Source: Thereva unica (Eukaryota; Arthropoda; Insecta; Diptera; Therevidae). Taken from it: DNA of 64,000 nt. The stretch covers positions 90,631,813 to 90,695,812 of the forward strand of contig OX465283.1 in assembly GCA_949987705.1 (NCBI GenBank), read 5' to 3'. Every line of letters begins with the position of its first letter. The stretch's first letter is position 1. This document shows, one piece after another, positions 10,335 through 21,689 of this stretch. The notes under the pieces were generated by a model. It was not told the DNA's origin. It did not search any database and saw nothing but the letters and a program-made list of their open reading frames with translations. Both the position numbers and the translations under genes were made by a program.

Positions 10335-10910
10335 TTTCGGGAAAACACTCTACTAATAAAAAGCATCCCGTTAAGAGTGCGGCCGGAAGGCTGCTGTGCG
10401 GCGACGAGGAACAACTCCAAAGATGGAGAGATTACTTCTTCGCCGCCATGAATGGTTCACTTACATAGGAACCTCAGGAATACAAGCAAAAGTAAAGCAG
10501 CTGGAACAGATGGCATCCCGCTAGAATTGTTGAAAACCGATTCAAGCCTCAAAGCAGATAGGCTACAGCTAATCCTGGAAATAGCATGGAACACCTGCCT
10601 CTTACGGGGGAATTGGACGGAAGGTATCATAGTCAAGATACCCAAAAAGGGGGACCTAACAATATGCGACAACTGGGCATCTGTTTATTATCTACTGTGG
10701 GCATTTTTGTCACATATATTACTATCTAGGATTGGAGAGGCAGTAGACCGAACGCTTAGAAGGCAGCAGGTTGGATTCAGAAAGGGCCTTTCATGTATAG
10801 ACCATATTAACACCGCTGGAGGGCAACTGTTTCCGCCCTATGAAGAAGCTGATATCCCCGAATCGACTCTTAGTAAAATGATTTATATAATGCTAGTCAA
10901 GATCAAATGA
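10335..10910 (+). pseudogene. Non-LTR reverse transcriptase, finger region, truncated
   Basis: Continuation of the endonuclease fragment at 9160 past the MITE. Motifs in order: EEQLQRWRDYFFAAMN (one frame), then SKAAGTDGIPLELLKTD, GIIVKIPKKGDLTICDNW and QQVGFRKGLSCIDHINT. The palm (YADD) is absent: at about 10820 the sequence jumps to GGAGGGCAACTGTTTCCGCC, which resembles the 3' end of the element at 39900, so an internal deletion has joined RT to the 3' terminus. Confidence 0.82.
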
Positions 10911-11754
10911 AGCTAAATAGTTTTTAAACCAGATGTATATTGTTCAACTCATTCAGAGTAGTAGTAAAAACATCATAGAGGGGAGAATTTAATAAAGTAC
11001 CTTTTGGGTTGAGCAGTAGATGCAAAAGATGTATAGACGTGGTATTTCAAGAACTTATTCGGAACAAAACACTAGTACTATTCAAATAATGAAAAGAAAA
11101 AAAAAACAACCACACTGTTTAGGTAGTGTGAAAAAGGCGCCATACTGATCATTTCTTCCTTGGAGCGACTTACATTTTTGCATATTTTCACGTGCATAAA
11201 ACCGGCTCGAGATTCGCCGATAAAAGGGCGGAACTTGAAGAAATGGCCGAGGCGCCACTAACGCCGAAAAACATCCTAGACCACATGCTGAGGTCAGCAC
11301 TGAAGGCCATCAACAGAAAGTTAGGTCTAGAAGAGGCCAAGAAAAATAGAGAAAAGCGTAGAAATGTCACGAGCAGTAGCAGCTAAATAAAGTTGAACCA
11401 CCCCTGCTGCTTATTAGCCAGTTACGAGGAGGATTTTTAGTTTCAAGTATACATACATAGATCCATTTATGTATATGAGCGTGTTTTGGAAGTTGGTGTA
11501 GCCGAACCGACGTTTTTACAATTTTAGATAAGTATTCTGCGTAAACTGCTACTTTTTTCATGAAAACAGGTTAAAGGGTTACAATAACACTGGGTGATAT
11601 GTAAAAAGATAACAAAAAAATATAAAAGGACCATAGCGGCTAAACCGTTATGATTTCCAACCTCACAAAATATGCAAATTTTATGTACGTATATTATACG
11701 TTACTAGTAGTTCTAACAACCCATTGTATAATACTTACAGCTGTGAATAAATAA
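10911..11754. other. No recognised gene; one short unassigned open frame
   Basis: A 64-codon plus-strand frame at 11192-11386 encodes a charged peptide ending in AKKNREKRRNVTSSSS and a stop. I do not recognise it. It could be a retroelement ORF1 remnant or chance. Nothing else is supported in this interval. Confidence 0.35.
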
Positions 11755-12950
11755 TATCCAAAAAATAAATTATGGGTTTGACCCTCGGACCACACGATCC
11801 ACTTTCCAGTATGATAAATGTTGAATATTATCTATGAATGGATATTTTAATATTAAGGGGAGGTTCTAAAGTCGAAAGTTTTTGTCATCAATTTTAAGGC
11901 ACAAAGAATTAAAATTTAAACATGCGGTTTTTTTCTGTTTATTTATTGATACAAAGATTATCAAAAATTTTTTTTTGTTTCACTCCCTAAATGCAAAATG
12001 GCGGCTCCTGCCAAGACTTTCCAAGACCGTGCGCGCAGCAATATCACAACAAATTGTAAGAAAAACCACACCGACTTCATACAGCTGGTTCTTTGAACTA
12101 ACACAACTCCTATAGCCAATAGCAAAAGTTTTGTAATATTAAATAATATAATATGGTATCAGAACCTGGTGCCAAAGTTATCTTGAGAGAGTCCAGTAAA
12201 GGGTAATTTGGGAGTACTCGAATTTTGACAAGTGAGGTCTTGTTGATAAGCTATCGCTCTACTGAATCCAAAAAAATTAACTTCATTTAGAACTGGTTTC
12301 ATTCCAACGAGTTTATTAGATGTCTAATGAATTTAAGCTGCTTGTAACCCTTAGTCGAAGTCTTTTCATTTAAAGAAAAAGGGCCAATCAATGGGACCGA
12401 ATGTTAGGAATTTTTTTCCAGAGCATATTTTTGTTAATATACTTCGATCGGCTCTTCGGAGAATTGGATATCATTTTAGCTTAACCGATATCGTGCAAGT
12501 ACAATTATCACGTACGTAATTGAAACAAAAAAACGGTTCGAGCGAATTTTTAAAAAAATATTTTCAGATCAGACTTTCGTTAATACACTTGGAACAGCAT
12601 CTCGACAATGTTGATGTCGTTTTTGGCTCACCCGATATCGTGCAGGTAAAATAATTACGTATATCGTTGAAACAAAAAACGACTCGACTGAATTTTATGA
12701 AAATCTTTTCAGAACATATCTCAGTTCATTCGCTTCGAACGACACCTCAACGAACTCAATATTTTTTTGGTGCGATATCGTGCAGGAAAAAATGACCACA
12801 TAAGTACGCACGCACACAAACACATACTTCTTATCGAATGTTTGCTTAAAATGCTATTGGGACCTTGAAAAATGAAAATACATACGTTGAAAATTATGAT
12901 TTCGATTTTCGGACCGATTACAATAACTTTCCTATAAACTGGGAAGTTAA
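11755..12950 (+). mobile_element. Helentron-associated-like interspersed repeat (HINE/DINE-like), copy 1
   Basis: The 5' part reads GGGTTTGACCCTCGGACC, then ACTTTCCAGTATGAT. The 3' part ends with GGACCGATTACAATAACTTT then CCTATAAACTGGGAAGTT, so a short inverted word (ACTTYCCAGT / ACTGGGAAGT) lies near both ends, and the 3' copy forms a hairpin. The interior (about 12420-12790) holds three degenerate repeats of a unit of about 125 bp containing GATATCGTGCAGG, CTTTTCAGA and TACGCTTCGAACGGCACCTC-like words. Subterminal inverted repeats, minisatellite core and 3' hairpin recall DINE-1/HINE elements. No coding capacity. Confidence 0.6.
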
Positions 12951-13080
12951 AAACGTGTAAATATGTTATGCAAACCCTTAAAAATTATAATTGCTTGCAT
13001 TTAGCGAATGATTCAAGAGAATAAAGTGAAAATTACACCTGTTTTTTTAGCATTTAGAACAATCGAAATAAACGACTTAC

Positions 13081-13482
13081 CACTTGAACTACGTCTGCGA
13101 GCGTAATGACTCCAATGCCCAGCTCCTAAGAATCCAACACTTAATATCAGCACTTTCAATAAGATTAAAATCAGCAAGTTGCTCAAGTTCAAGCTTAGAA
13201 CCTAAAAAAACAAGCAATTCGAAATGCGAAACCACCCAAAGTAAAATAAATTACCTGGCTATTTCCAAGCGATCTATTTATCAACTCTTTTGCTACTTGC
13301 ACTACCATTTGTCCTGCAGGTCCTGCCAAGATATCCTGTGCGCCCCTCAACCAGCTTCGAGATCTGTCGCCACTTTCCACGATTTCATTTGATTCACTGC
13401 ACTCAACAAGCATAATCAAGGTCACAAAAAATAAGGTTTTCAAAATCGACATTATGCACTTTTTCATTTCCAGAGATTTCAC
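13081..13482 (-). CDS. Small secreted/membrane protein gene, 5' exons (function unknown)
   Basis: Exon 1 is 13482-13255 (76 codons); the intron is 13254-13202 (GTAATTTATT...TTTTTTTAG); exon 2 is 13201-13081, ending at a strong donor G|GTAAGTCG in phase 1. Exon 1 encodes a hydrophobic signal peptide (SILKTLFFVTLIMLVEC) and then a polar segment with SWLRGAQDILAGPAGQMVVQ. Exon 2 encodes a hydrophobic, Leu-rich segment (LSNLLILILLKVLILSVGFL) and GAGHWSHYARRRSS. It looks like a type I membrane or secreted insect protein. Three in-frame Met codons (13482, 13467, 13452) could start it; the first fits the TATA spacing. Later exons are not found; the repeat at 11755 lies in the next intron. I do not recognise the family well enough to name it. 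Confidence 0.75.
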
Positions 13483-13540
13483 GAGGTTCCTATTTCACTA
13501 TGGCTGAAACAAAACTAAAAGAATTGCCGTCTTTCGGGTT

Positions 13541-13550
13541 GTATAAATAC
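13541..13550 (-). promoter_or_regulatory. TATA box of the small secreted-protein gene
   Basis: GTATTTATAC on the minus strand lies about 60 nt upstream of the first ATG at 13482. Transcription would start near 13515, leaving a short leader of about 30 nt. A position match only. Confidence 0.5.
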
Positions 13551-14442
13551 TTTGAAGTTGAGTCAAACTAGAGGCAGGTACTGCGTCTGTGTGTTATCAT
13601 TGGCAAAAGACGACGTCTTCGGCATTATCTTAAGCATGTCAAGAAAACAAAAGAATTATAGCAGGGATAGTTGAGCAAAAAACAATCAGTGTTGCTGGTG
13701 GTTAAAAGACGAGAAATGCAAGAAGCCTTCTTCAACTTTAAGGTGAATGCGCCGCGACAATGAAGAGGTAGTCATATTGCTACCTGCGTACCATTTACGA
13801 AGTTAACGATTCTTTTAAGTTAATGTGGGGCAGTTAGGATGGCTTCAGGTAAAATATGATTTTGTCATTTACACATCCTGAAAGGCACATCTGAAAGTAA
13901 GTGATAACGTGCCGTAAACACACACAACTGAGGTTACTTGAGAATTTGGAGTTCTCTGAAGATCACATTTTTCTGTAACTCTGTAGCAGTAATGCTGATA
14001 TCTGCCTGCCTGATATCAACTAAAGCATTTGTTTCTCGTAAAATGTTCTTATTGATTTCGAGTCCTTCTTATACATTGAAAATGCGGACTGACTTAAGGA
14101 GAAATCTTTTAAAGGAATTGAAATATTTATTAATAAATGAAATCGTTACCGAATTGAAACTGAATTTTGTGTTTAATTTTAGACCTCTTACTTAGCCAGC
14201 ACGGTTCTGTACTACACATACTTAAATCTTTGCACTAAGAATCAGAACAAGGTGAAATTACCACCTGCTTTTGTAATAAAGTTAACACAGACAGTTTAAA
14301 CCTTCGCCCGCCGAGCCAAGCATCACGACTTGACCCCTTAAATTATTAAATTTTTTGCGTGATTTCACTTCTGCTATACTGCGCGATTCTCTTTAGAAAT
14401 ATTTCATTTTATTTAAGCTATATTTTTAATTTCCGTTTATAA
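13551..14442. other. No gene seen
   Basis: Presumed 5' flank of the minus-strand gene at 13482. The plus frame at 13938-14195 has no motif. No repeat recognised. Confidence 0.4.
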
Positions 14443-14700
14443 AGAAGTTATTGTAATCGGTCCGCAAAATCGAAATCGTCCTTTTCAACGTATTTTAATT
14501 TTTCAAGATCCCAATAGCATTATAAGCATAAATTTAAGAAGAGGTATGTTTGTGTGTGTGTGCGTACGTATGTGGTCAATTTTTCGTGCCCGCTATCGCG
14601 CGAACCAAAAAAGATATCGACATTATTGAAGCGTATTAACGGAAATATGATCTGAAAAGATTTACATAAAATTTGGACGAGCCGTTTTTAGCTTTTTCAA
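14443..14700 (-). mobile_element. 3' fragment of the HINE-like family
   Basis: Minus-strand copy of the 3' part of the elements at 11755 and 22710. GAAGTTATTGTAATCGGTCC is the complement of their 3' end, followed by a GT-rich microsatellite and one core unit with GATATCG and CTGAAAAGAT words. Truncated at both sides. Confidence 0.65.
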
Positions 14701-15189
14701 AAAAAAAAAAGCTTATACAGAGGCTCTGTCCGTCTGAAGCCTACTTTCATCTCTGAAAGCTACAGACTTGGGAAATATCTCAAAATGTAGCTCTTGGTCA
14801 AAAGACCAAAAACTGAGAAAATGGTCTGGAAATTTCAACCAGAAGTATATTTAAACAACAAAAAAGAGCCTTTAAAGAAAATATTGTGACTAATTTTTGT
14901 GTTCTAAGGCTTATAACTTCTTTATTATTCATTTTACCACAAAATTTCTAAGTAATAAATTGTAGATTATTTAATTTTAAACAAAAAGTGTCCTTGCAAA
15001 TTTCCGGTAAGATGTGCCGTTTCGGAGGTATAGTGGAAAAACCATTTGCATACGTTTTCCAAGATGGTGGCCAAAGGGGGGGGGGGGGGGTTAGAATCCC
15101 GAAAACTCAAACTTAAGCTCACCCTGACCCCCCCCCCCTACACATCCCAAAAATAAAACCTTGTCCTGCATTTTTGCAATGTTAAAGTA
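14701..15189. other. No gene; facing G and C homopolymer runs
   Basis: A run of about 16 G near 15076-15091 faces a C run near 15127-15138. They could pair into a hairpin or be the ends of a small element, but no TIR beyond the runs is visible. No coding sequence. Confidence 0.4.
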
Positions 15190-15262
15190 CCATTTCCATG
15201 GACTATAAAGGGCTAGGGAAAGTCCCTCGTCCGTGGGGCTGCGAGTTCGATCCTTCGGCCCC
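15190..15262 (+). repeat. tRNA-like head, possible SINE or tRNA pseudogene
   Basis: GAGTTCGATCC matches an RNA polymerase III B box well. It is preceded by GGGGCTGC and followed by CTTCGGCCCCC, then a T run (15268-15275) that could stop pol III. The upstream part (GGGCTAGGGAAAGTCCC) is a poor A box, and a clean cloverleaf cannot be drawn, so this is not a functional tRNA gene as far as I can see. Confidence 0.3.
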
Positions 15263-16014
15263 CGTGCTTTTTTTTCGTCATAATAATTTTTTTAAATTTC
15301 CTTCGGGGATTTTGTTTCATATGAAACAAGTTTTTGACATGAATACGTCTCTTTTGCTTGCAGAACAAAAACCGATGATAACGAAGTTATGGCATATAGT
15401 TTTTATTTGCTGCTCAAAAACTATTGTTTATATTGAATAAAGAAATCCCATGACGTGGGTAAAGAATCAAAGAATTTTATTGTTTACATTTGATTTCCTT
15501 TTTTGTAAGCTATGATGATTATATTGTAGTGTTTGTTAAATACTTTGTTAAGTTTTAAATTACGCAGTCTCACAACTTATAACCTACATAAGCCTTTAAC
15601 AAAAACTTTTCAAGATTAATTATATATAGCGTTGGTCAGTGTGATACTTATGAATCTCCATGGCCAAACTAGGGTGCGGTAAGCCGAATTTTTAACAATA
15701 ATACATGTATGTTTAAGTAAAATAGTACACCTAATTCTGTTGTGAAAAGTGCATCACATTAGATTTTCCTCCAATCCAAAGAAAAATGTTTAGATTCGTT
15801 TTCTATAGTGTTTACATGTGTGATGTGCTTTTTTTTTCAATTTGACACATTCGAATTATTGGCCTCGATTCCCAGATCCGGCGGGTTGGAAGTGAGTGCG
15901 GATCAATCTCCATTTAATATATTGTCATCCAATCTGAAGTGTTATTCAACAGAATGAATACCATGAAAAAGCGTAATTAGTGGCTAGTCTCTAGGCACAA
16001 CATCGCACTAGTTT
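15263..16014. other. No gene seen
   Basis: AT-rich; no supported coding sequence or recognised repeat. Confidence 0.4.
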
Positions 16015-16236
16015 TGTTTTAACCACGATATCGCCCGAACCAACAATGATACCGCCTTCGTTGAGATGCCGTTCGTAGCGTATTACGGAAGTCATAATCT
16101 GAAAAGATTTTTATAAATTTCGGCCGAACGGTTTTTGGTTTAAACGACATAATGTGATTTTTGTACCTACACAATATTGCGCGAACCAGTAATGATATTG
16201 ACTTCGTTGAGGTGTCGTTGATAGCATATTCAATTC
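16015..16236 (-). mobile_element. Core fragment of the HINE-like family
   Basis: Two minus-strand units: CGATATCGCCCGAACCA ... CTTCGTTGAGATGCCGTTCG, then ATTGCGCGAACCA ... CTTCGTTGAGGTGTCGTTG. They match the core repeats of the 11755 and 22710 copies. Both element ends are missing. Confidence 0.65.
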
Positions 16237-16844
16237 AGTTCAGTGGCACTACAGCCCAAATCGAGCCTTGGTTTTCTTCAGTTTTTTTTCCAAACTTCTC
16301 GCTCACTGGCTAGAATCCTCCAGTTACGAACGCCGCACAGGTGTGCAGTGTCTGTATCTACCTCTTCAAACCATCTTTTCCTCGGTCGCACAGTGGGCAA
16401 AAGGCCGAAAAGCTGGCCAAAAGTCTTTAACATTAACCAATTAATTTGAAATTTGGTATACGGGGGTTTCTGGGGTCGGTGATCACGAATTTGGTGTCCA
16501 TTTTTCCATAAACAAGATGGCGACTACAAAATGGCGACCAAAAGTAGTTAAATATCCTTCAAATTCTACAAAACTTAGTATACCGGGGTTTCTTGGGGTC
16601 GCTGATTACGAATTTAGTGTATTTTAGTCTATTTTATGATATCACTTACTATTTAACATGTATGTATTTGCAAAAAAACTGATATTTTGACCCTAAAACT
16701 CCTAGATGAAGGGTAGAAAATCGGTAGACTTTATAACCCCTTATAAGAACCCTAAAAGAGAGCTCTCTCCTCTCTGCCACATTCATTTTAGCCTATATCC
16801 AACCATTTCCGCTATTTCGCTTTTTTCAACTTACTTTTTACAAC
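16237..16844. repeat. Dispersed repeat pieces, including the GGGGTCGCTGAT family
   Basis: 16390-16425 (CAGTGGGCAAAAGGCCGAAA..) is repeated inverted at 22287-22325. From about 16455 to 16620 a unit with ATACSGGGGTTTCTKGGGTC followed by GSTGATYACGAATTTRGTGT occurs twice, about 120 bp apart. The phrase GGGTCGCTGATYACGAA also occurs at 26527, 30225 and 61079. No coding capacity. Confidence 0.5.
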
Positions 16845-17800
16845 TTGACACATGCCAGATCCTGTCTTGATGATCGTGAACTAATGTTCAACTCCATTAA
16901 GAACGACATTGAACTTATTATAGAGTGGGGAAAAAAGAATCGTGTCGAATTCAACCCCTCCAAAACCAAGTACTGTCTTATTTCAAAGAAAAAGATCAAC
17001 ACCTCACCATCCTTGACAGTGGATAACGTAGAAATAAAGGCCGACCCATCCCTACACATCTTAGGCGTGATATTAGCCAAAGACTTGCGATGGAATGACC
17101 ATATATTCCAAATCGCCAAACAAGCATCCCAGTGCTTGGGATTTCTTAAGAGGTGCAGGTTCCTCCTCCAGCCATCGGCCCGTGCTGTTATTTATAAATC
17201 CTACATTCGGCCTCTTCTCGAAAACAACTCCCTCGTTTGGGGCGGCGCTCCAATAACCACCTTAGCATGGTTAGATAAGGTCCAAAAAAAGGCCCTTAAG
17301 TTAATTAATGACGATACCGCTTGCTCCAACATCGACCCCCTAAGCCACCGTAGGAATGTAGCAGCACTGACAAAATTTTATCGCTACTATCACAGTGACT
17401 GTTCCTCCGAGTTAAACGCTCTTTTGCCTCCACGGCAATCTTATACCCGCAACACCAGATTAGCCCACTCGTCCCATTCCCTGCACCTGCAACTCCCTTT
17501 TTCACGCACTCAACAAGATATGAACTCGTTTGTTAATCGAACAACTCGACTGTGGAATAATCTCTCGCAGTCGGTATTTCCGAGCTCCTACAACATCCAA
17601 GAGTTCAAACGCAGGGTTCATCACCACCTTCTTCAATACCCTCCCGTACCTTTATAATCCTTAACCTATTCCCCCACCGCTCCCCCGTACTAAGCTTACT
17701 GCTAGACATTGCACCATGACGTGACAAATGACATGACGGACTAGTAGTACAAAGGGTGACTCCTGAGCTTAGCACTAACACATAAAAAAAAAAAAAAAAC
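16845..17800 (+). pseudogene. CR1/Jockey-like non-LTR retrotransposon, 5'-truncated 3' end
   Basis: One open frame (16845-17657) encodes the RT region after the catalytic palm. It reads NRVEFNPSKTKYCLIS, then LHILGVILAKDLRWNDHI, then the thumb and C-terminus LWNNLSQSVFPSSYNIQEFK to a stop. The YADD motif lies just upstream of the break. A short 3' UTR and an A tail (about 17784-17800) follow. No RNase H. There are no internal stops, so truncation was at insertion and the copy is fairly young. Two more copies occur: 21305-21619 (same strand) and 55708-56100 (opposite). Confidence 0.88.
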
Positions 17801-18846
17801 TTTACCTATATCTATATATGAAATCGACAAATATAAAGAACATTCCGAAAAATTAACATTAGCAGTTTATAAAAACAATATTTATATAAATATATTATAT
17901 AATACATACATAACATATGTAATATTGTATGAATACATAAAAAGGTTATTTATACACAAATAAGGGAAGGGAATAAACCATAAAATGATGCACTTTTTAA
18001 ATAAAAACGTCCACCGACTAAAAGTTCGCAAAAAGTCTCAATATTTGTTGTTTGTATTTTGTGTAGAAATGTTTAAGGAACATATTAAAAAAATTTAAAG
18101 CGGGACCTAACGAGACTTTTAATATCGGGCTTCTTAAACAAAAGATTTTCTAGCAAAAATTATAAATATTTCACTGTCTTTCATTAATCAAGGCAAACGG
18201 TAGTTTGCCGAGTTCGTAAGGGCAAACAGTTAAAGCCTTATTTACGCCTAAACATGGAAAACAAGGTGTTTTTTTATAAAATTATGCGATTTATCACCTT
18301 TTTATAAGCATTATAAGTAATTTTTCATTTGTAACCGATAACCACAATATAAATAATGTATTATTCCATTAGTTTTTTTTTCTATCATTCTTCGTTTTCT
18401 TTATTTTTACATTTTTTACATTTCGAAACCAACTTTTTTTTTCTCTTTCAGTGTAAAAAAGTGGGTACTCAAAATTATTCTATCAGATGGCGCTATACAC
18501 TATTTTAATTGCTCAATAAATGAGATGGTGCTACTAGTTAGTCGAAAAGTGTTTACTCGCACTATTGATGCCAGATGGCATTAGATGATTAACAAAATGT
18601 GTTCATAAAAAAGTGGTTCGTCACAACTATGGTGTCAGATTGCGTTAGGTACTATAAAACACATATGTAGTTCGTAGTACAGATGTACAGTTAAATTTTG
18701 AAATACCGTTTACTACTTTTGCATAGTTCGTAATTGTACTTTATTTCTAAAAATGTGACATATTCGTTATAAGTTATTCGAATCAAGCACTGTTGATGTC
18801 AGATAGAATTCCCTATCATTTCGATGAATAACAAAAGTCGTTCATA
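17801..18846. other. No gene; loose repeats of a CAGATGGCG motif
   Basis: AT-rich. Between 18485 and 18830 the word TCAGATGGCGCTA and variants recur four times at irregular spacing (about 75-125 bp) with ATTAACAAAATGTGTTCATA-like words between, an old degenerate tandem repeat. Confidence 0.4.
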
Positions 18847-18850
18847 TTAA

Positions 18851-20517
18851 GGTAGAAACAGATTGGCGCGACAACTTTTGCCGCGCCGCTCGACGGATTT
18901 TAGATTCCGCCTTAGCTAACAGATTGGCGCGGCGCGGACAATTTAACGGAATTTAACGGACGATGGAATTTAAATAAATGAATTTGCAATTTTTAATGTA
19001 AATATAATTTAATGAATTTATTTTGTACTTTTTTAATTATTTATTATGTGAAAACACATGATCCTTAATTATAACTGTGCTCTTACCTAGAAATAAAAAT
19101 TTAAGCTATTTTCAATATATATACGTATATTGTTTTTTTTTTTTTTTTTTTTTCAATATTTGAATAAAGTAAAATTTACTTGGAATTAAAAAAGGAAGAA
19201 TTGATGTGTTAGATAATGTTTTGCCATTTACAGAAAATTACCTGAAATTTAAAAACTAAAGGGTTTTATTTGAAAGAGGGTGGTTCCATGACTTGTTTTG
19301 TGGTACTAATTTAGATAATTTTACCTTCAAGTAGGAGATGGGCGGTTTGTTTTTTACATTGAACTGCATAATGACATTTTCCCATGTACCCAAACTTACT
19401 GGCTTAGAATTTAAAAATTAAAGGGTTTGATTTGAAAGAGGGTAGTTCCATGACCTGAGTTATGATATTACGTTATATAAGTTTACCTGTAAGTAAACAA
19501 TGGGCGATTTGTTGTTTACATTGGGCTGCTTAATGGTATTTTTCCATTCACCGAATATTACCCGAAAAATTAAAATGAAAGGGTGGGTTTGTTCGGAATT
19601 GTTTTTCCCATTTATAGGACCTGCCTAAAATCACTTAAATAGCTTAGTTTTAAAAATTCCATATCAGCTGTTTTTAAAATTTCAAACGTTGCGTTTTGGA
19701 TCAAAATTCTTTCGTCTCTTTTCTGTAAAACCTATTTTTGCCTATTTAATACCACCTGCTTCACAACCTGAAAGTTAAACTATGTATATTACATCATTAG
19801 AAAGTAATAAAAAATTCTCCTTCCGCGTTTCCGCCTAAAATATCTATCATCAATATTTCCAGCTTGAACCCTCAGCATGTTTTAATTCAAATTTTATCTG
19901 ACCACTAACTTTAACTAAAAACTTTCCCAGAAATTAATTTAACACTTTACTTTTACTTTGGCTCCTGTTTTTCCTCCATCTCCGTAATTTTATAGTTTTT
20001 AATGCTATGTTAAATTCCTCTGGGATAAATATAAACATTTCACTAAAAAATAAACTTGAAGTACCTCCAAAAGCTTAAATTAACCGTCACATTGAGTTGG
20101 TAAATAGAGACAAAATTTTTTTATTGTTGACTGTTTTTGTTTGATTTTGTTACAATAATTAGTTTTAAATACCTGCAAAATGCAATTGGTAAATTTCTTT
20201 TTTGCCATTTTATAATAAATTGCATTAAAAAACTAAAGAAAAAATCACGAATTAAATTTAAAAATAACCGCCACGAACAAATTGTCAATTTGCAGGCAGA
20301 CAGCAGTTCAAAGCAAAAAATGTGTACTAAATCAGCTCGTCATGGTTGGTACCACTGGGCGACCAGCGGCAGAATTCGAAATAGCTCGAATTTGTCCGCG
20401 CGACAAGTCGCCTCCGCGCCTTTGTGGTAGCATATATGGTGGTGCGTGTATTTTAATCGATTTTGCCGCCACGGACACCGCCTCCGCGACAAAATTCGCG
20501 CCAATCTGTTTGTACCT
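18851..20517. mobile_element. Non-autonomous TIR element flanked by TTAA, with GC-rich ends
   Basis: The left end GGTAGAAACAGATTGGCGCG and the complement of the right end GGTACAAACAGATTGGCGCG are inverted copies. Both ends continue into CG-rich words, while the middle is very AT-rich. TTAA flanks the left (18847-18850) and, after one T, the right (20518-20521), which suggests piggyBac-type mobilisation. The middle has a duplicated segment of about 170 bp (GGGTTTTATTTGAAAGAGGG near 19261 and again near 19424). No transposase. Confidence 0.65.
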
Positions 20518-20529
20518 TTAAACTGGTAG

Positions 20530-21304
20530 GAGTCTAAAGAGGGCGGATTACCATTTCTTCACCACTCTATCGACATGAGTATCAATAAAAAGGGTATTAT
20601 AGGTAGAATACCATAAGCGATATAGTATACTCAATATATGGTTAGATCCATAGCGGTCTTCTCAAGAGGGCGGATTACCATTTTCTTCACAACCCCTTCG
20701 ACATGGGTGTCAAATGAAAGGGAATGATAAGTAGAATACAATAAGCAATATAGTATACTCAATAAATAGTTAGATCCACCGCGGCCATCTCAAGAGGACG
20801 CATTACCATTTTCTTCACCACCCCCTCGACATGGGTATCAAATGAAAGGGTGTGATAAGTAGAATACAATAAGCTATGTCGTAAAATCCATGGCGGCGGT
20901 CTCAAGAGGGCGGATTACACCTTCTTCACCACCCCCTCGAAATGGGTATCATTTGAAAGGGTATCATAAGTAGAATACCATAAGCGATATAATATGCTCA
21001 ATATATGGTTAGATCCATGGTGGTCATCTCAAGAGGGCGGATTACCAATTTCTTCACAACCCCTTCGACATGGGTATCAAATGAAACGGAATGATAAGTA
21101 GAATACAATAAGCAATATAGTATACTCAATAAATAGTTAGATCCACCGCGGACATCTCAAGAGGACGCATTACCATTTTCTTCACCACCCCCTCGACATG
21201 GGTATCAAATGGAAGGGTATGATAAGTAGAATACAATAAGCTATGTCGTAAAATCCATGACGGCGGTCTCAAGAGGGCGGATTACCCTTCTTCACCACCC
21301 CTTC
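20530..21304 (+). repeat. Satellite array with 367-bp higher-order repeat
   Basis: Monomers contain CTCAAGAGGGCGGATTACCA, TTCTTCACCACCCCCTCGAC and ATGGGTATCAAATGAAAGGG. Matching points fall at 20641, 20769, 20881, 21008, 21136 and 21248, so spacings run 128, 112, 127, 128, 112. Each third monomer recurs at exactly 367 bp, a higher-order repeat of three monomers. The array resumes at 21620-21675 after a retrotransposon insertion and recurs on the minus strand at 63787-64000. Confidence 0.9.
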
Positions 21305-21619
21305 GACTCCCCCTTTCACGCACTCAACAAGATATGAATTCGTTTGTTAATAGAACAACTCGACTGTGGAATAATCTCTCTCAGTCAGTATTTCCGAGCT
21401 CCTACAACATCCAAGAGTTCAAACGCAGGGTTCATCACCACCTTCTTCAATACCCCCCCCCCCGTACCTTTTAACCCTTAACCTATACCCCCCACCCCTC
21501 CCCCGTACTAAGCTTACTGCTAGACATTGCACCATGACTTGACAAATGACATGACGGACTAGTAGTACAAAGGGTGACTCCTGAGCTTAGCACTGTCACA
21601 TAAAAAAAAAAAAAAAAAA
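21305..21619 (+). pseudogene. 3' terminal copy of the CR1/Jockey-like element
   Basis: Starts at CTCCCCCTTTCACGCACTCA, equal to about 17492 of the longer copy, and runs through the last 50 codons, the 3' UTR and an A tail of about 18. Near identity with 17492-17800 shows recent retrotransposition. It sits between CTTCGAC and ATGGGTATC of a satellite monomer, with no obvious target duplication. Confidence 0.9.
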
Positions 21620-21689
21620 ATGGGTATCAAATGAAAGGGTATCATAAGTAGAATACCATAAGCTATGTTTATACACAATATATTATCAT

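Noticed and set aside
11192..11386. Next exon of the small secreted-protein gene
   Set aside because: It is on the other strand, and its charged peptide shows no continuity with the visible exons.
15190..15262. Functional tRNA gene
   Set aside because: Only the B box is good; acceptor and anticodon stems cannot be drawn.
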